A stretch of DNA of 47,873 bases from positions 1-47,873 of the forward strand of contig JAIOHU010000187.1 of NCBI GenBank assembly GCA_019912845.1, in the 5' to 3' direction. Under the pieces are notes generated by a model that made no database searches, was not told the DNA's origin, and saw nothing but the letters and a program-made list of their open reading frames with translations. Positions 1-7,932 of this stretch are shown piece after piece. The first letter of the stretch is position 1, and each line of letters starts with the position of its first letter. Source of the stretch: a bacterium (GTDB lineage Bacteria; Electryoneota; Electryoneia; Electryoneales; Electryoneaceae). Position numbers and translations under genes: made by a program.

Positions 1-2606
1 CTCCACCACCCCCACCTGCAAATGAGCCAGAAGTTCGGATTCCAAAATCCAGCCCCAGCTCTAATTCAAGGAGGGCAAAGTATTCTCCACCACCGCAACA
101 AAATCAGTCTAGAACCTACGAGACCAAGCCGAGGTATGACTCTAATCTACTCAATCCCTTCGCCGAACCTGTCAATAAAAAAGAGTATTCTACCAGGGTA
201 ATCCCTCCCTCACGGGATCGAGTGGACCTGGAAGAGACCAACCAGTCTGACATAGTGAATCCTGATGCCGAGCAGATCAACAACAATTTTTCCGCACCGG
301 TTTCAAGTACACTGGAATTACAGTCACGCGAGAAATCATCCCTGGTTGATACCGCCGATCCTTCCTTTAAAAGCGGCTGGTTAATTGTATCAAGTGAACC
401 GACAGCGGCGATTGTTTCGTTTAATCACATGGAGCTTGGCAAAACACCCCTTGAAGCGCAACACTTGCCCACCGGTAGAAATATCATCGAAATAGAAAAG
501 GATGGGTATGAACCATTCAGGGAGACGATCTACCTGCAACCCGGTCGTCGCACAAAACTGCATGTTACCCTGGACCCCATCAATGCCTCGCAATTTATTC
601 AGAAATATGGGAAACTCGAGGTAACCTCGGAGCCGGACAATGCAGAAGTTCGTTTTAATGGCAGTTTCCTCGGTAATACACCTCTCTCCAGAAACGATGT
701 CGGATTGGGGCGTGGCTACCTGGTGGTTTCAAAAGAGGGATTCCAAACTCAGGATCGAACAATACAATTAGGATTTGAAGACACCGCAGTAGAGCATTTT
801 TACCTGCCAGCATGGACAGGAACGCTGATTGTCTCTGCAAATCTGACAGGAGCACAAATTTTCCTCGACGGAAAATTTCTTGCAGAATACCGAGGTTCTG
901 AGCTGATTTTCTCGAATATCAAAACAGGGATGCATGAAGTTCGTGGTGTCTATGAAGGACTATCAGACGCGGTTCATTATGTGAAGGTTGATGCGGGACG
1001 TACCCACAATATTTTTCTGCAAATTGGTGGTGATAATCAACGTGACAGTACACCGATAAAAAATAATTTTGCACAGTTGTACATTGACTCCAGTCCGTCC
1101 GGTGGATTAGTCTATCTTGATCAGATCAGCACAGGGCAACGTACCCCAGCTCACCTGCCGAACATGCTGCCTGGAAGATACCTGGTTGGAGTCTATATCG
1201 AAGGTTATGGTTTCGCGCAACGGTATGTCTATCTCGCTCCAAATTCCCATGAAAATGTTTATCTTTCACCCCAAACCATTGCAGATTTTTATTCCAGCCC
1301 GAGAATGGAAAGTGGCGGTGGGCTCTATTTTTACCAGAATGGCATGTACAACCAGAATTACACTTCCCATCGCACAAATGTAGCCGAGCAGATTATCACC
1401 TGGCAAAAACAATATGACCGAGGCGGGCTGGAAACCGCAGTTGATGTCATCGCGACTCGTGATGGTGGATTTGTATTTGGTGGTTATCAGGAGATTGGCA
1501 GTGAAAGAGATGCTCTCCTGGTTAAAATAGATCAATATGGTGAAGTGATCTGGTCACGGGTGTTCGAAGCGAGGGGATGGGAGAAAATAACCTCAATCGC
1601 TCAGACTGAAGAAGGTGGTTTTGTCTTCACGGGATTGACAAAAACGGATGAATTGAGTGAGTCAAATGGTTGGTTCGTTCGGGTGGATCATGCTGGAAAT
1701 GTACTCTGGTCACGCACCTACGGCAGCGACCAGGAGGATATACTCCGGAAAGTAAATGTCTTGCCCGATGGAGAATTTCTGTTGACCGGAGAATCATCAT
1801 CTGGAGGATCGGGTAAAACTGATGGCTGGGTATTGCAGGTTTCAGATCAGGGGTTTGTGAACTGGCAACGGTTCTATGGCAGCACTGAAGCTGATGGGTT
1901 TTACGATTCAGTGCGAGATTATGAAACGCAAACAATTACCCTGGTTGGTTATACAACTTCACCCTCAACGTTAAACCAGGATGGCTGGATTGTTTCCATC
2001 GACCAGAATCATGGCAATCAGAATTGGGAAACTCGTCACGGCGGACGGTTTGCGGACGAGTTGATAAAAATCCGTCGCTCGGACTATGAAGGGTTTGTTG
2101 CGCTCGGTCAGTCTAACATCGAAGAGGTGGAAGAGGATAGTACAGAAATGAATATCCCCAAGGAGACCTGGTTGGTTCGTACCGACGAGAAGGGGTTGGA
2201 GAATTGGTCGCACATTTACGGTGCACAAAACGAAATGGTCGCAACAGATTTCCGTCAAACTGAGGATGGAGGTTTCATAATCAGTGGCATTACAGAGCCG
2301 AATACCGATTATGCGGATGGATTGCTGATGAAGGTCGACGCTCTCGGAGAAATTGAATGGAATCGCAGATTTGGCGGTAATGGTGAGGATGCTTTGTATG
2401 CAATTTGCCATACCCATGATCGAGGTTTTATACTAGCTGGATTCAGTAGTTCTGACAGTTCATGGCCGGGTGATATCTGGATCATAAAAACCTCGCCATC
2501 CGGGTTGATCTATTCCGAAGCGCACGAGGAGGCAGAGGAGTCCGGTGGGATAAACATCCTCGATGTATTAGGTGTGACAAAAGCGGTATATGATATTTTA
2601 CGGTAG
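1..2606 (+). CDS. PEGA-repeat protein with C-terminal propeller-type repeats (5' partial)
   Basis: The frame is open from base 3 to the TAG at 2604-2606, so the gene starts before the window. A GTG at 222 is available but the in-frame codons before it encode a Pro/Ser/Gln-rich linker, which argues against it as the start. Numbered from that GTG, four PEGA domains lie at about 51-117, 131-195, 199-268 and 284-352, each with the 'VSSEP..A.V..N....G.TP' pattern. From about 395 to 770 there are about six 45-60-residue repeats of the form DGGF...G....D.W..K.D..G...W...YG, which I read as a beta-propeller-like fold. PEGA domains are usually cell-surface or periplasmic carbohydrate- or peptidoglycan-associated modules, and a role at the cell surface is inference. 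The N-terminal signal cannot be seen. The next gene encodes a peptidoglycan synthase 142 bases downstream. Confidence 0.85.
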   Translation, partial: PPPPPANEPEVRIPKSSPSSNSRRAKYSPPPQQNQSRTYETKPRYDSNLLNPFAEPVNKKEYSTRVIPPSRDRVDLEETNQSDIVNPDAEQINNNFSAPVSSTLELQSREKSSLVDTADPSFKSGWLIVSSEPTAAIVSFNHMELGKTPLEAQHLPTGRNIIEIEKDGYEPFRETIYLQPGRRTKLHVTLDPINASQFIQKYGKLEVTSEPDNAEVRFNGSFLGNTPLSRNDVGLGRGYLVVSKEGFQTQDRTIQLGFEDTAVEHFYLPAWTGTLIVSANLTGAQIFLDGKFLAEYRGSELIFSNIKTGMHEVRGVYEGLSDAVHYVKVDAGRTHNIFLQIGGDNQRDSTPIKNNFAQLYIDSSPSGGLVYLDQISTGQRTPAHLPNMLPGRYLVGVYIEGYGFAQRYVYLAPNSHENVYLSPQTIADFYSSPRMESGGGLYFYQNGMYNQNYTSHRTNVAEQIITWQKQYDRGGLETAVDVIATRDGGFVFGGYQEIGSERDALLVKIDQYGEVIWSRVFEARGWEKITSIAQTEEGGFVFTGLTKTDELSESNGWFVRVDHAGNVLWSRTYGSDQEDILRKVNVLPDGEFLLTGESSSGGSGKTDGWVLQVSDQGFVNWQRFYGSTEADGFYDSVRDYETQTITLVGYTTSPSTLNQDGWIVSIDQNHGNQNWETRHGGRFADELIKIRRSDYEGFVALGQSNIEEVEEDSTEMNIPKETWLVRTDEKGLENWSHIYGAQNEMVATDFRQTEDGGFIISGITEPNTDYADGLLMKVDALGEIEWNRRFGGNGEDALYAICHTHDRGFILAGFSSSDSSWPGDIWIIKTSPSGLIYSEAHEEAEESGGINILDVLGVTKAVYDILR

Positions 2607-2607
2607 T

Positions 2608-2682
2608 GCCTGTTCAGAATCGGTTTAAGTGTCGAAATTTCCTCGCGTCATTCCAGCAGTGTTTTAGCTGGAATCCAGGAGG
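2608..2682 (+). repeat. Dispersed inverted-repeat element, copy 1
   Basis: The gap before pbpC contains CGCGTCATTCCAGC (2644-2657), a short spacer and GCTGGAATCCAGGAGG (2667-2682). The arms TTCCAGC (2651-2657) and GCTGGAA (2667-2673) form a perfect 7-bp stem. The left flank (2608-2643, starting GCCTGTTC) resembles the flank of copies at 17183-17255 and 25379-25473. It is a non-coding repetitive element of the REP/MITE kind. Confidence 0.75.
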
Positions 2683-2748
2683 TATCCGAAAAAGCTAAGC
2701 GTTGTAGAAAAAGCAGTAGCTTAATTTGAGCATTTACGAAATGGTGAT

Positions 2749-5085
2749 GTGACCACGAATTTTCCATATATAATAAATAAAAGACTCCTGACTAGATTCG
2801 GGAGTCTTTTTCTTGTCTTGCTACTGCTAAGCTGGTGGTTGTGGTTGTCGCCCTCTGTCGTTGATGATCTGAAGGTGTTGCCATCCCTTCAAATTCTGGA
2901 TTGCGAAGGATCACTATTGCGTGTTTATTTATCAGAAGATGATTCCTACCATTTTCCGGTTACTCTTGATGAAATTTCGCCACATTTAGTCGCAGCAACT
3001 TTATCCTACGAAGACCATTATTTCTATTCTCATCCGGGAATAAATCCAATCTCTCTGATACGTGCTGGTTGGCTGAACCTCAAGGCGGGGAAGGTGTTGA
3101 GCGGAGGGTCTACGATCAGCCAACAGGTTGCCAGGATGCTTGAAAATCGTCCGCGAAATCTGCCCTCCAAGCTCATCGAAGCTCTTCATGCGTTCCAACT
3201 GGAGGCACGCTATTCAAAAGATGAAATACTTGAGGCATACCTGAATCGCGCACCTTATGGTGGGAATATCGTCGGAGTCGGGGCGTCGTCTCGAATTTAC
3301 TTTGATAAACATGTATCGGTGCTCGGTCCTGGTGAAGCGGCTCTACTGGCATCACTTCCCAAATCACCTGAAAGCAGAAGACCAGACCGTCATCACAAAG
3401 TTGCAGTACACAGCCGGGATGAAGTTTTGAGACGGATGCTGAAACGTTCCGAAATCAGCGAAGCTCAATATCTCAGTGCGATTCAAGAGGATGTACCGAA
3501 TTCATTGCTTGAGTTTTCCTTGTATGCCCCTCATCTATGTGATCTATTGAAACAGTCAGCGGATGATAGCACAGCCACAATCCGTTCAACAGTTGACCTG
3601 GATATGCAACAAACAGCGACGCGACTATTACAACAACACGTTCAATCCTACAATCCACAGGGCATTCGCAATGGTTGTGTCGTGATTATTGAAAATCAGA
3701 CTGCTGCAGTTCGTTCGCTGGTGGGTTCAGCAGATTATTTTGATCGTGATGATGGTGGACAGGTAAATGGCGCCTACGCTCTTCGTTCCCCGGGATCAAC
3801 ATTAAAACCCTTTGTTTATGCCCTCGCCATGGACCGTGGATTGATTACTCCAACCAGCTTGTTGGAGGATATTCCGATTAACTATTCTGGCTACGAACCT
3901 ACCAATTTTGACGAAAAATTTCATGGTGCGGTAACGGTGAAAAACGCTCTGATCCATTCGATGAATGTCCCAGCGGTTATTCTTACCAACAGGGTAGGAT
4001 TAGAGAACTTCCTCTACTTCCTGCAAAAGGGAGGTATTTCATCGATATATGGGAATGAAGAAAGCTTGAATCTTGGACTTTCGACCGTGCTCGGAGGTGT
4101 GGGGATAAGGTTGATCGAGTTGACAAATTTGTATGCTACACTGGGTCGTATGGGTGCTTACAAGCCATTTCGGTTGATGGAGTCAGAGGAATCTGCAAGG
4201 GAAACTCAAATTTTGTCAGAAGGTGCTTCCTGGCTTACGACCGGTATACTCACCGAATTGCAACGACAGGATTTTCCACAGAACTGGCAATCAACCGCCC
4301 ACTTGCCGAGTATTGCCTGGAAAACTGGTACATCGTACGGTTATCATGACGCGTGGAGCATTGGATATACGCCGGAATATACCATTGGTGTGTGGGTCGG
4401 TAATTTTTCCGGTGAGGGAAACCCGAAACTGATCGGTGCAGAGGCGGCGGGACCATTGCTCTTTCAACTGTTCAGCGTGATTGCGGAGGAAAATAGTGAC
4501 TGGTTTGCGGAGCCAGATGAGATTGACACACGTACTACCTGTACTATCTCAGGGATGCCTGCAAATCCCTGGTGTGTATCCACTGTTCAAACAGCTTATA
4601 TTCGAGGAGTTTCTCCCGAGAAAACTTGTGATCTGCATGTCCAATTGCTTATTGACAAGGAGACAAATACTCAGCTCTGCCCTCAGTGCCGGGCAGTTAG
4701 AGATGGTGAGGTTAAAACTTTTGTGCAGTGGACTCAAACCATTGCGACATGGCGAAAGCGTAACGGTTTTCCAGTATCTGAGCTTCCGGCGCATTTTCGT
4801 TCGTGCAAATCTGTTCTCGCTCAGCATGCCCCTCAAATCCATTCACCAGCGGAGGATTGTTCCTATTTTCTCCGTGACCATGTCCCGTTGCATGATCAGC
4901 AAATTTTACTGGAAGCATCCGTGGCGCCGGAAGTCAAAGTTGTTTACTGGTTTGTGGATGGCAAACTGATTGCCAATACTGGAGCAGGCGAAGCGGTTTT
5001 TTATCCGCCTGAACGTGGGCATCATGAAGTAGTCTGTATGGATGATGAGGGACGTCAGGCGACGCGAAGGCTGATCATCGAATAA
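2749..5085 (+). CDS. pbpC: Penicillin-binding protein 1C (bifunctional glycosyltransferase/transpeptidase)
   Basis: A class A PBP of the 1C type that polymerises lipid II glycan strands and crosslinks stem peptides on the periplasmic side of the inner membrane. A membrane anchor lies at about 17-34. The GT51 glycosyltransferase domain shows the catalytic Glu in SYEDHYFYSHPG (E88) and GGSTISQQ (119-126). The transpeptidase domain has SPGSTLKPF (SxxK, S350/K353), SMN (404-406) and KTGT (525-528). The C-terminal part after about 590 contains several Cys residues and a BiPBP_C-like beta domain, which is the 1C signature. Length (778 aa) is usual for the family. The start is GTG at 2749, with a weak ribosome site; no better start keeps the membrane anchor. 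The alpha-2-macroglobulin gene that accompanies pbpC in E. coli is not present on either side. Confidence 0.93.
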   Translation: MTTNFPYIINKRLLTRFGSLFLVLLLLSWWLWLSPSVVDDLKVLPSLQILDCEGSLLRVYLSEDDSYHFPVTLDEISPHLVAATLSYEDHYFYSHPGINPISLIRAGWLNLKAGKVLSGGSTISQQVARMLENRPRNLPSKLIEALHAFQLEARYSKDEILEAYLNRAPYGGNIVGVGASSRIYFDKHVSVLGPGEAALLASLPKSPESRRPDRHHKVAVHSRDEVLRRMLKRSEISEAQYLSAIQEDVPNSLLEFSLYAPHLCDLLKQSADDSTATIRSTVDLDMQQTATRLLQQHVQSYNPQGIRNGCVVIIENQTAAVRSLVGSADYFDRDDGGQVNGAYALRSPGSTLKPFVYALAMDRGLITPTSLLEDIPINYSGYEPTNFDEKFHGAVTVKNALIHSMNVPAVILTNRVGLENFLYFLQKGGISSIYGNEESLNLGLSTVLGGVGIRLIELTNLYATLGRMGAYKPFRLMESEESARETQILSEGASWLTTGILTELQRQDFPQNWQSTAHLPSIAWKTGTSYGYHDAWSIGYTPEYTIGVWVGNFSGEGNPKLIGAEAAGPLLFQLFSVIAEENSDWFAEPDEIDTRTTCTISGMPANPWCVSTVQTAYIRGVSPEKTCDLHVQLLIDKETNTQLCPQCRAVRDGEVKTFVQWTQTIATWRKRNGFPVSELPAHFRSCKSVLAQHAPQIHSPAEDCSYFLRDHVPLHDQQILLEASVAPEVKVVYWFVDGKLIANTGAGEAVFYPPERGHHEVVCMDDEGRQATRRLIIE

Positions 5086-5131
5086 TATACACCATTTTCT
5101 CAAAATTTAACTCAGCAATTCGAGGAAACTT

Positions 5132-6271
5132 ATCATAGCTAATCGATCTCAAAAACTTAAGCCTTTTCAGGGTTTGCTTTTCCTGATGGTGTTTACGCTC
5201 TTTAACTCCATCAGTTACTCTTCGGAGTCGAACGTCGACTCAAGCTGGACAGTTCTGGGGGCACCCTATGTCAGTTACTCTTCAGATTACGGTTTTGTTT
5301 TCGGTTTGGGTCTGGGGGCAGCTCAGGGCAACGACAAGTTTGTCGCCCTGACAATGAATTTAGCGACCAAAGGGAATTACGGGATTGGGGTACGTGGCGA
5401 AGTGAAGCTGGGGAAATGGCGGGTTGGTCGTGAAATCAATTATTACCGTCTGCGACGTTATCTCTACTCACCAACAGGTTCACCTCCTGACACTTTGGCG
5501 AAAGTGAAAATGGATCAGTTCAAACTGCATTTGTCTGCACTAACTGCGGTTGCAAAGAACCTGGAAATAGGACCAGAACTCTACTACAGCTATGCCAAAG
5601 GACGCGAACCTCAAACCAAAAATGATCTTTCACTATCCCTCGACTCACTACCTGAGTTTCAACTGGGAACAGATTTCATGGTGGGTGCTCGAGGACGGTA
5701 TCGAACAGTCAGCCCCGTGCGTCCAATGAATGGAATGCTTCTGGAAACTGGAATCAGAGTCGGCAGGACCACATCTGACTATAAAACAAATCCTGAAATA
5801 AATTTTGCGGTTGATGCGAGAGCGATGCTGGCGAGAAAAATCAGCTCCAGGATTCGTATTTATCTGCGAGGTGAGGGGGAATACCAATATAGAACACCAC
5901 ATTCAGTGAGAGCATTTATCGGAGGAGAACAAACACTGCGTGGTCAACCTGACAGGAGAGATTTTGGGAGAAGGAAGGTGCTGAGTCGTGCCCAGCTTCA
6001 TGTAAACTTGATCCACGACTGGCTCTTCCCATCACAATTTGTGAACCGAGTTATACCGTTTGCGCCTGTCCAACCTCTTGAGATTGAGGCAATTGCTTTC
6101 CATGATGCGGGCATTGCCGGTGATCCTGATTGTGGCTGGCGAAGGACACGTCATGGGTACGGTGCTGGTTTACGTTTTATTGTCCCGCCAGAACTGATTT
6201 TCCATATCGACTACGCGATAACCCCCGAGGGGTTAAGTGCAGTCTATTTCGGGGCAGGTGCTACTTTATAG
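5132..6271 (+). CDS. Omp85/BamA-like outer-membrane beta-barrel without POTRA domains
   Basis: About 365-380 aa of alternating beta strands with a signal-like N-terminus. The motif GGEQTLRGQPDRRDFGRRK (near residue 255 counted from TTG at 5174) resembles the conserved (V/L)RG(Y/F/Q) loop-6 signature of the BamA/TamA 'surface antigen' barrel, and the protein ends in a barrel-like strand (YFGAGATL). There are no POTRA repeats, so it is a bare barrel of unknown function. Start choice is difficult: the first standard start is TTG at 5174, which gives a signal peptide without a basic n-region. In-frame codons ATC (5132) and ATA (5135) follow GAGG at 5122-5125 at good spacing and would add about 14 residues containing Arg and Lys. 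I give the longer form, but this start is uncertain. The gene follows pbpC by 46 bases and may be co-transcribed. Confidence 0.7.
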   Translation: MIANRSQKLKPFQGLLFLMVFTLFNSISYSSESNVDSSWTVLGAPYVSYSSDYGFVFGLGLGAAQGNDKFVALTMNLATKGNYGIGVRGEVKLGKWRVGREINYYRLRRYLYSPTGSPPDTLAKVKMDQFKLHLSALTAVAKNLEIGPELYYSYAKGREPQTKNDLSLSLDSLPEFQLGTDFMVGARGRYRTVSPVRPMNGMLLETGIRVGRTTSDYKTNPEINFAVDARAMLARKISSRIRIYLRGEGEYQYRTPHSVRAFIGGEQTLRGQPDRRDFGRRKVLSRAQLHVNLIHDWLFPSQFVNRVIPFAPVQPLEIEAIAFHDAGIAGDPDCGWRRTRHGYGAGLRFIVPPELIFHIDYAITPEGLSAVYFGAGATL

Positions 6272-6283
6272 TGAGAGGTTTAA

Positions 6284-6314
6284 AACAAAAATGACCGGGC
6301 AAAACCCGATCATC
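6284..6314 (-). terminator. Rho-independent terminator for the TylF-type gene
   Basis: Read on the minus strand, a hairpin with stem ATGATCGGG / CCCGGTCAT (one mismatch, TTTTG loop) is followed by TTTTTGTTTT, 20 bases after the stop of the gene at 6334. It lies between convergent genes. Confidence 0.75.
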
Positions 6315-6333
6315 AATAGCATTCAATAAATTC

Positions 6334-7644
6334 TTATGCTTTTCTACACCATACACCAGTATCATCAATTTTGTTCAAATCGAGTTTGATCCCACGTTCG
6401 ACCTCAAATTCAATCACAGCCTTCCGGCAACCTTCCCAGTATCCAAAATCATCGATCTGTATGAAGCCGCGAGGATGGATTTTATCGTAAAGATGGCTGA
6501 ATATCTCTTTTGTGGATTGATACCAGTCAGCGTCGGCATGTAAGAAAGCAATTTCAGGCAGACGATGTTTCCATTCGGGCAGAGTATCTTCATAATAACC
6601 TTTTACCGGAACAAGTATATCTTCCACGCCCAGCTTTCCGCCGATCTCCATCAAACTTTCCACTGGTCCTGCACAGGTGCCGGAACCCCAACCAGTCGAC
6701 TCCGCAGTGACTCCATCATGAATATCTTCCTCGGTCGGTTGCGGCATGCCTTCATAACTGTCGAAAGCATATACTTTTCTGCTGTTGCCAAACAATTTGC
6801 TCAAGTATGCAAGCAGGGCACTGGAGCCGCCACCAGCGACACCACATTCGACGATAACTCCAGGAATGTCCTCTTCAAAAACTTTTCTGCCAAGCGTGTA
6901 AATTGAAAAGAGACGTGCTTCACTAAGCATCGTATAGGGTCGTATCAGGCTATACACCTCGCTGAATACTTCGTCATCATTTTTAGCGGTGTTAAGTTCC
7001 GGGCGATCCTGTTGAATCCGTTTCAACAACTCAAGTGCATTCTGGTTGTTTGGGAAGAGCCGCAGTTCTTCACGGATCGCTTCAAGCCCATCGTAGGGGC
7101 GATTCATGCCAAAAAATGCAAGGGCACGTAAATAATCCAGATTCTCACACGATAGACGGTTTGCTTTCAGTTTTCCCACTTCGCGTAAAACAACAGAAAA
7201 CTCTTTGCTTTCGAGAACTTTTACGATGGGACGTAAATCAACTGTTTTCGCAGATCGTTTTGGTTGAGTAGATTGAGTTTTACCAGTCAAAAAGCCAGGT
7301 TTAAATTCCTGATCAACCTCACCAAAGGGTGTCGAAAGATTTGCAGATGTACTCTTATGCTGCCTTAGCAGGACATCAACATGAGAGAGCAGATATTTCG
7401 CATCCTTGCTGGATGGATCATGCTTCAGTTCCGCTTGAGCTGCGTGTTTCGCATCCTGGTAACGAGACATCCGCAGGAAAATACCAGCCTTTACCAGATT
7501 GCTACCTTGCAATTTCTGGTGAGTACGTTCTGCCTGCTGTAAAATTTCAAGCGCACGCTCAGGATTACCAGTGTTTGCTGTTTGCATTGCCTCACGCAGC
7601 AGCATGACTCCTTCTTGTGCGGATGGATATCTTGTGTCACTCAT
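6334..7644 (-). CDS. TPR protein fused to a TylF/MycF-family methyltransferase
   Basis: The N-terminal half (about 1-110 and 125-210) has tetratricopeptide-like helical pairs (for example PERALEILQQAERTHQ and QDAKHAAQAELKHDPSS). The C-terminal half (about 215-436) is a TylF-family SAM-dependent O-methyltransferase: ECGVAGGGSSALLAYL is the SAM-binding loop, YAFDSYEGMPQP the acidic second strand, LHADADWYQST and QIDDFGYWEGC the metal/catalytic region. In the family these enzymes methylate sugar hydroxyls. The substrate here is unknown and a glycan or glycosylated surface molecule is an inference. ATG at 7642-7644 follows an AGGGA-type ribosome site. The gene stands alone with its own terminator. 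Confidence 0.85.
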   Translation of the reverse strand: MSDTRYPSAQEGVMLLREAMQTANTGNPERALEILQQAERTHQKLQGSNLVKAGIFLRMSRYQDAKHAAQAELKHDPSSKDAKYLLSHVDVLLRQHKSTSANLSTPFGEVDQEFKPGFLTGKTQSTQPKRSAKTVDLRPIVKVLESKEFSVVLREVGKLKANRLSCENLDYLRALAFFGMNRPYDGLEAIREELRLFPNNQNALELLKRIQQDRPELNTAKNDDEVFSEVYSLIRPYTMLSEARLFSIYTLGRKVFEEDIPGVIVECGVAGGGSSALLAYLSKLFGNSRKVYAFDSYEGMPQPTEEDIHDGVTAESTGWGSGTCAGPVESLMEIGGKLGVEDILVPVKGYYEDTLPEWKHRLPEIAFLHADADWYQSTKEIFSHLYDKIHPRGFIQIDDFGYWEGCRKAVIEFEVERGIKLDLNKIDDTGVWCRKA

Positions 7645-7932
7645 GAGAATTATCCCTTAAATCATTACTTCAACAATTTTTACACGATTAGCTCATGAAT
7701 TCGGTTTGCAAACAGTATGCCTCCCGTATAAAGCATAGGGGTATCATTACAGAATCCTTTGTGCGTGGCTATTCAGGACGAAAGAAAGCACGTCTATCTT
7801 ACTTGAGCTTTTCAGTGTAAACCTGAGGTTATACTGGAAGTTGACGGAGATTTGTGCTTTGAAACAGGCAAGGATTGCCTGTTGGAAGCGAGGAACGCTG
7901 AGGGTTTCAGGGTCTTTGTGGGAATATCAGAG
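7645..7932. other. Intergenic region with a perfect hairpin
   Basis: No convincing reading frame. It contains an 8-bp perfect inverted repeat AACAGGCA (7863-7870) / TGCCTGTT (7876-7883) with a 5-base loop and no T-run, upstream of the TylF-type gene. It may be a transcript 3' structure of the sensor kinase gene or an operator. Confidence 0.3.

Noticed and set aside
1971-2417. 148-aa minus-strand frame opposite the PEGA/propeller gene
   Set aside because: Antisense to a strongly supported repeat protein and has no signals of its own.
4481-4969. 162-aa plus-strand frame inside pbpC
   Set aside because: Out-of-frame shadow of the well-supported PBP1C C-terminal region, with unnatural Cys/Arg-rich composition.
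7863-7883. Perfect AACAGGCA/TGCCTGTT hairpin as a Rho-independent terminator
   Set aside because: No T-run follows on either strand, so I kept it only as an unexplained intergenic hairpin.
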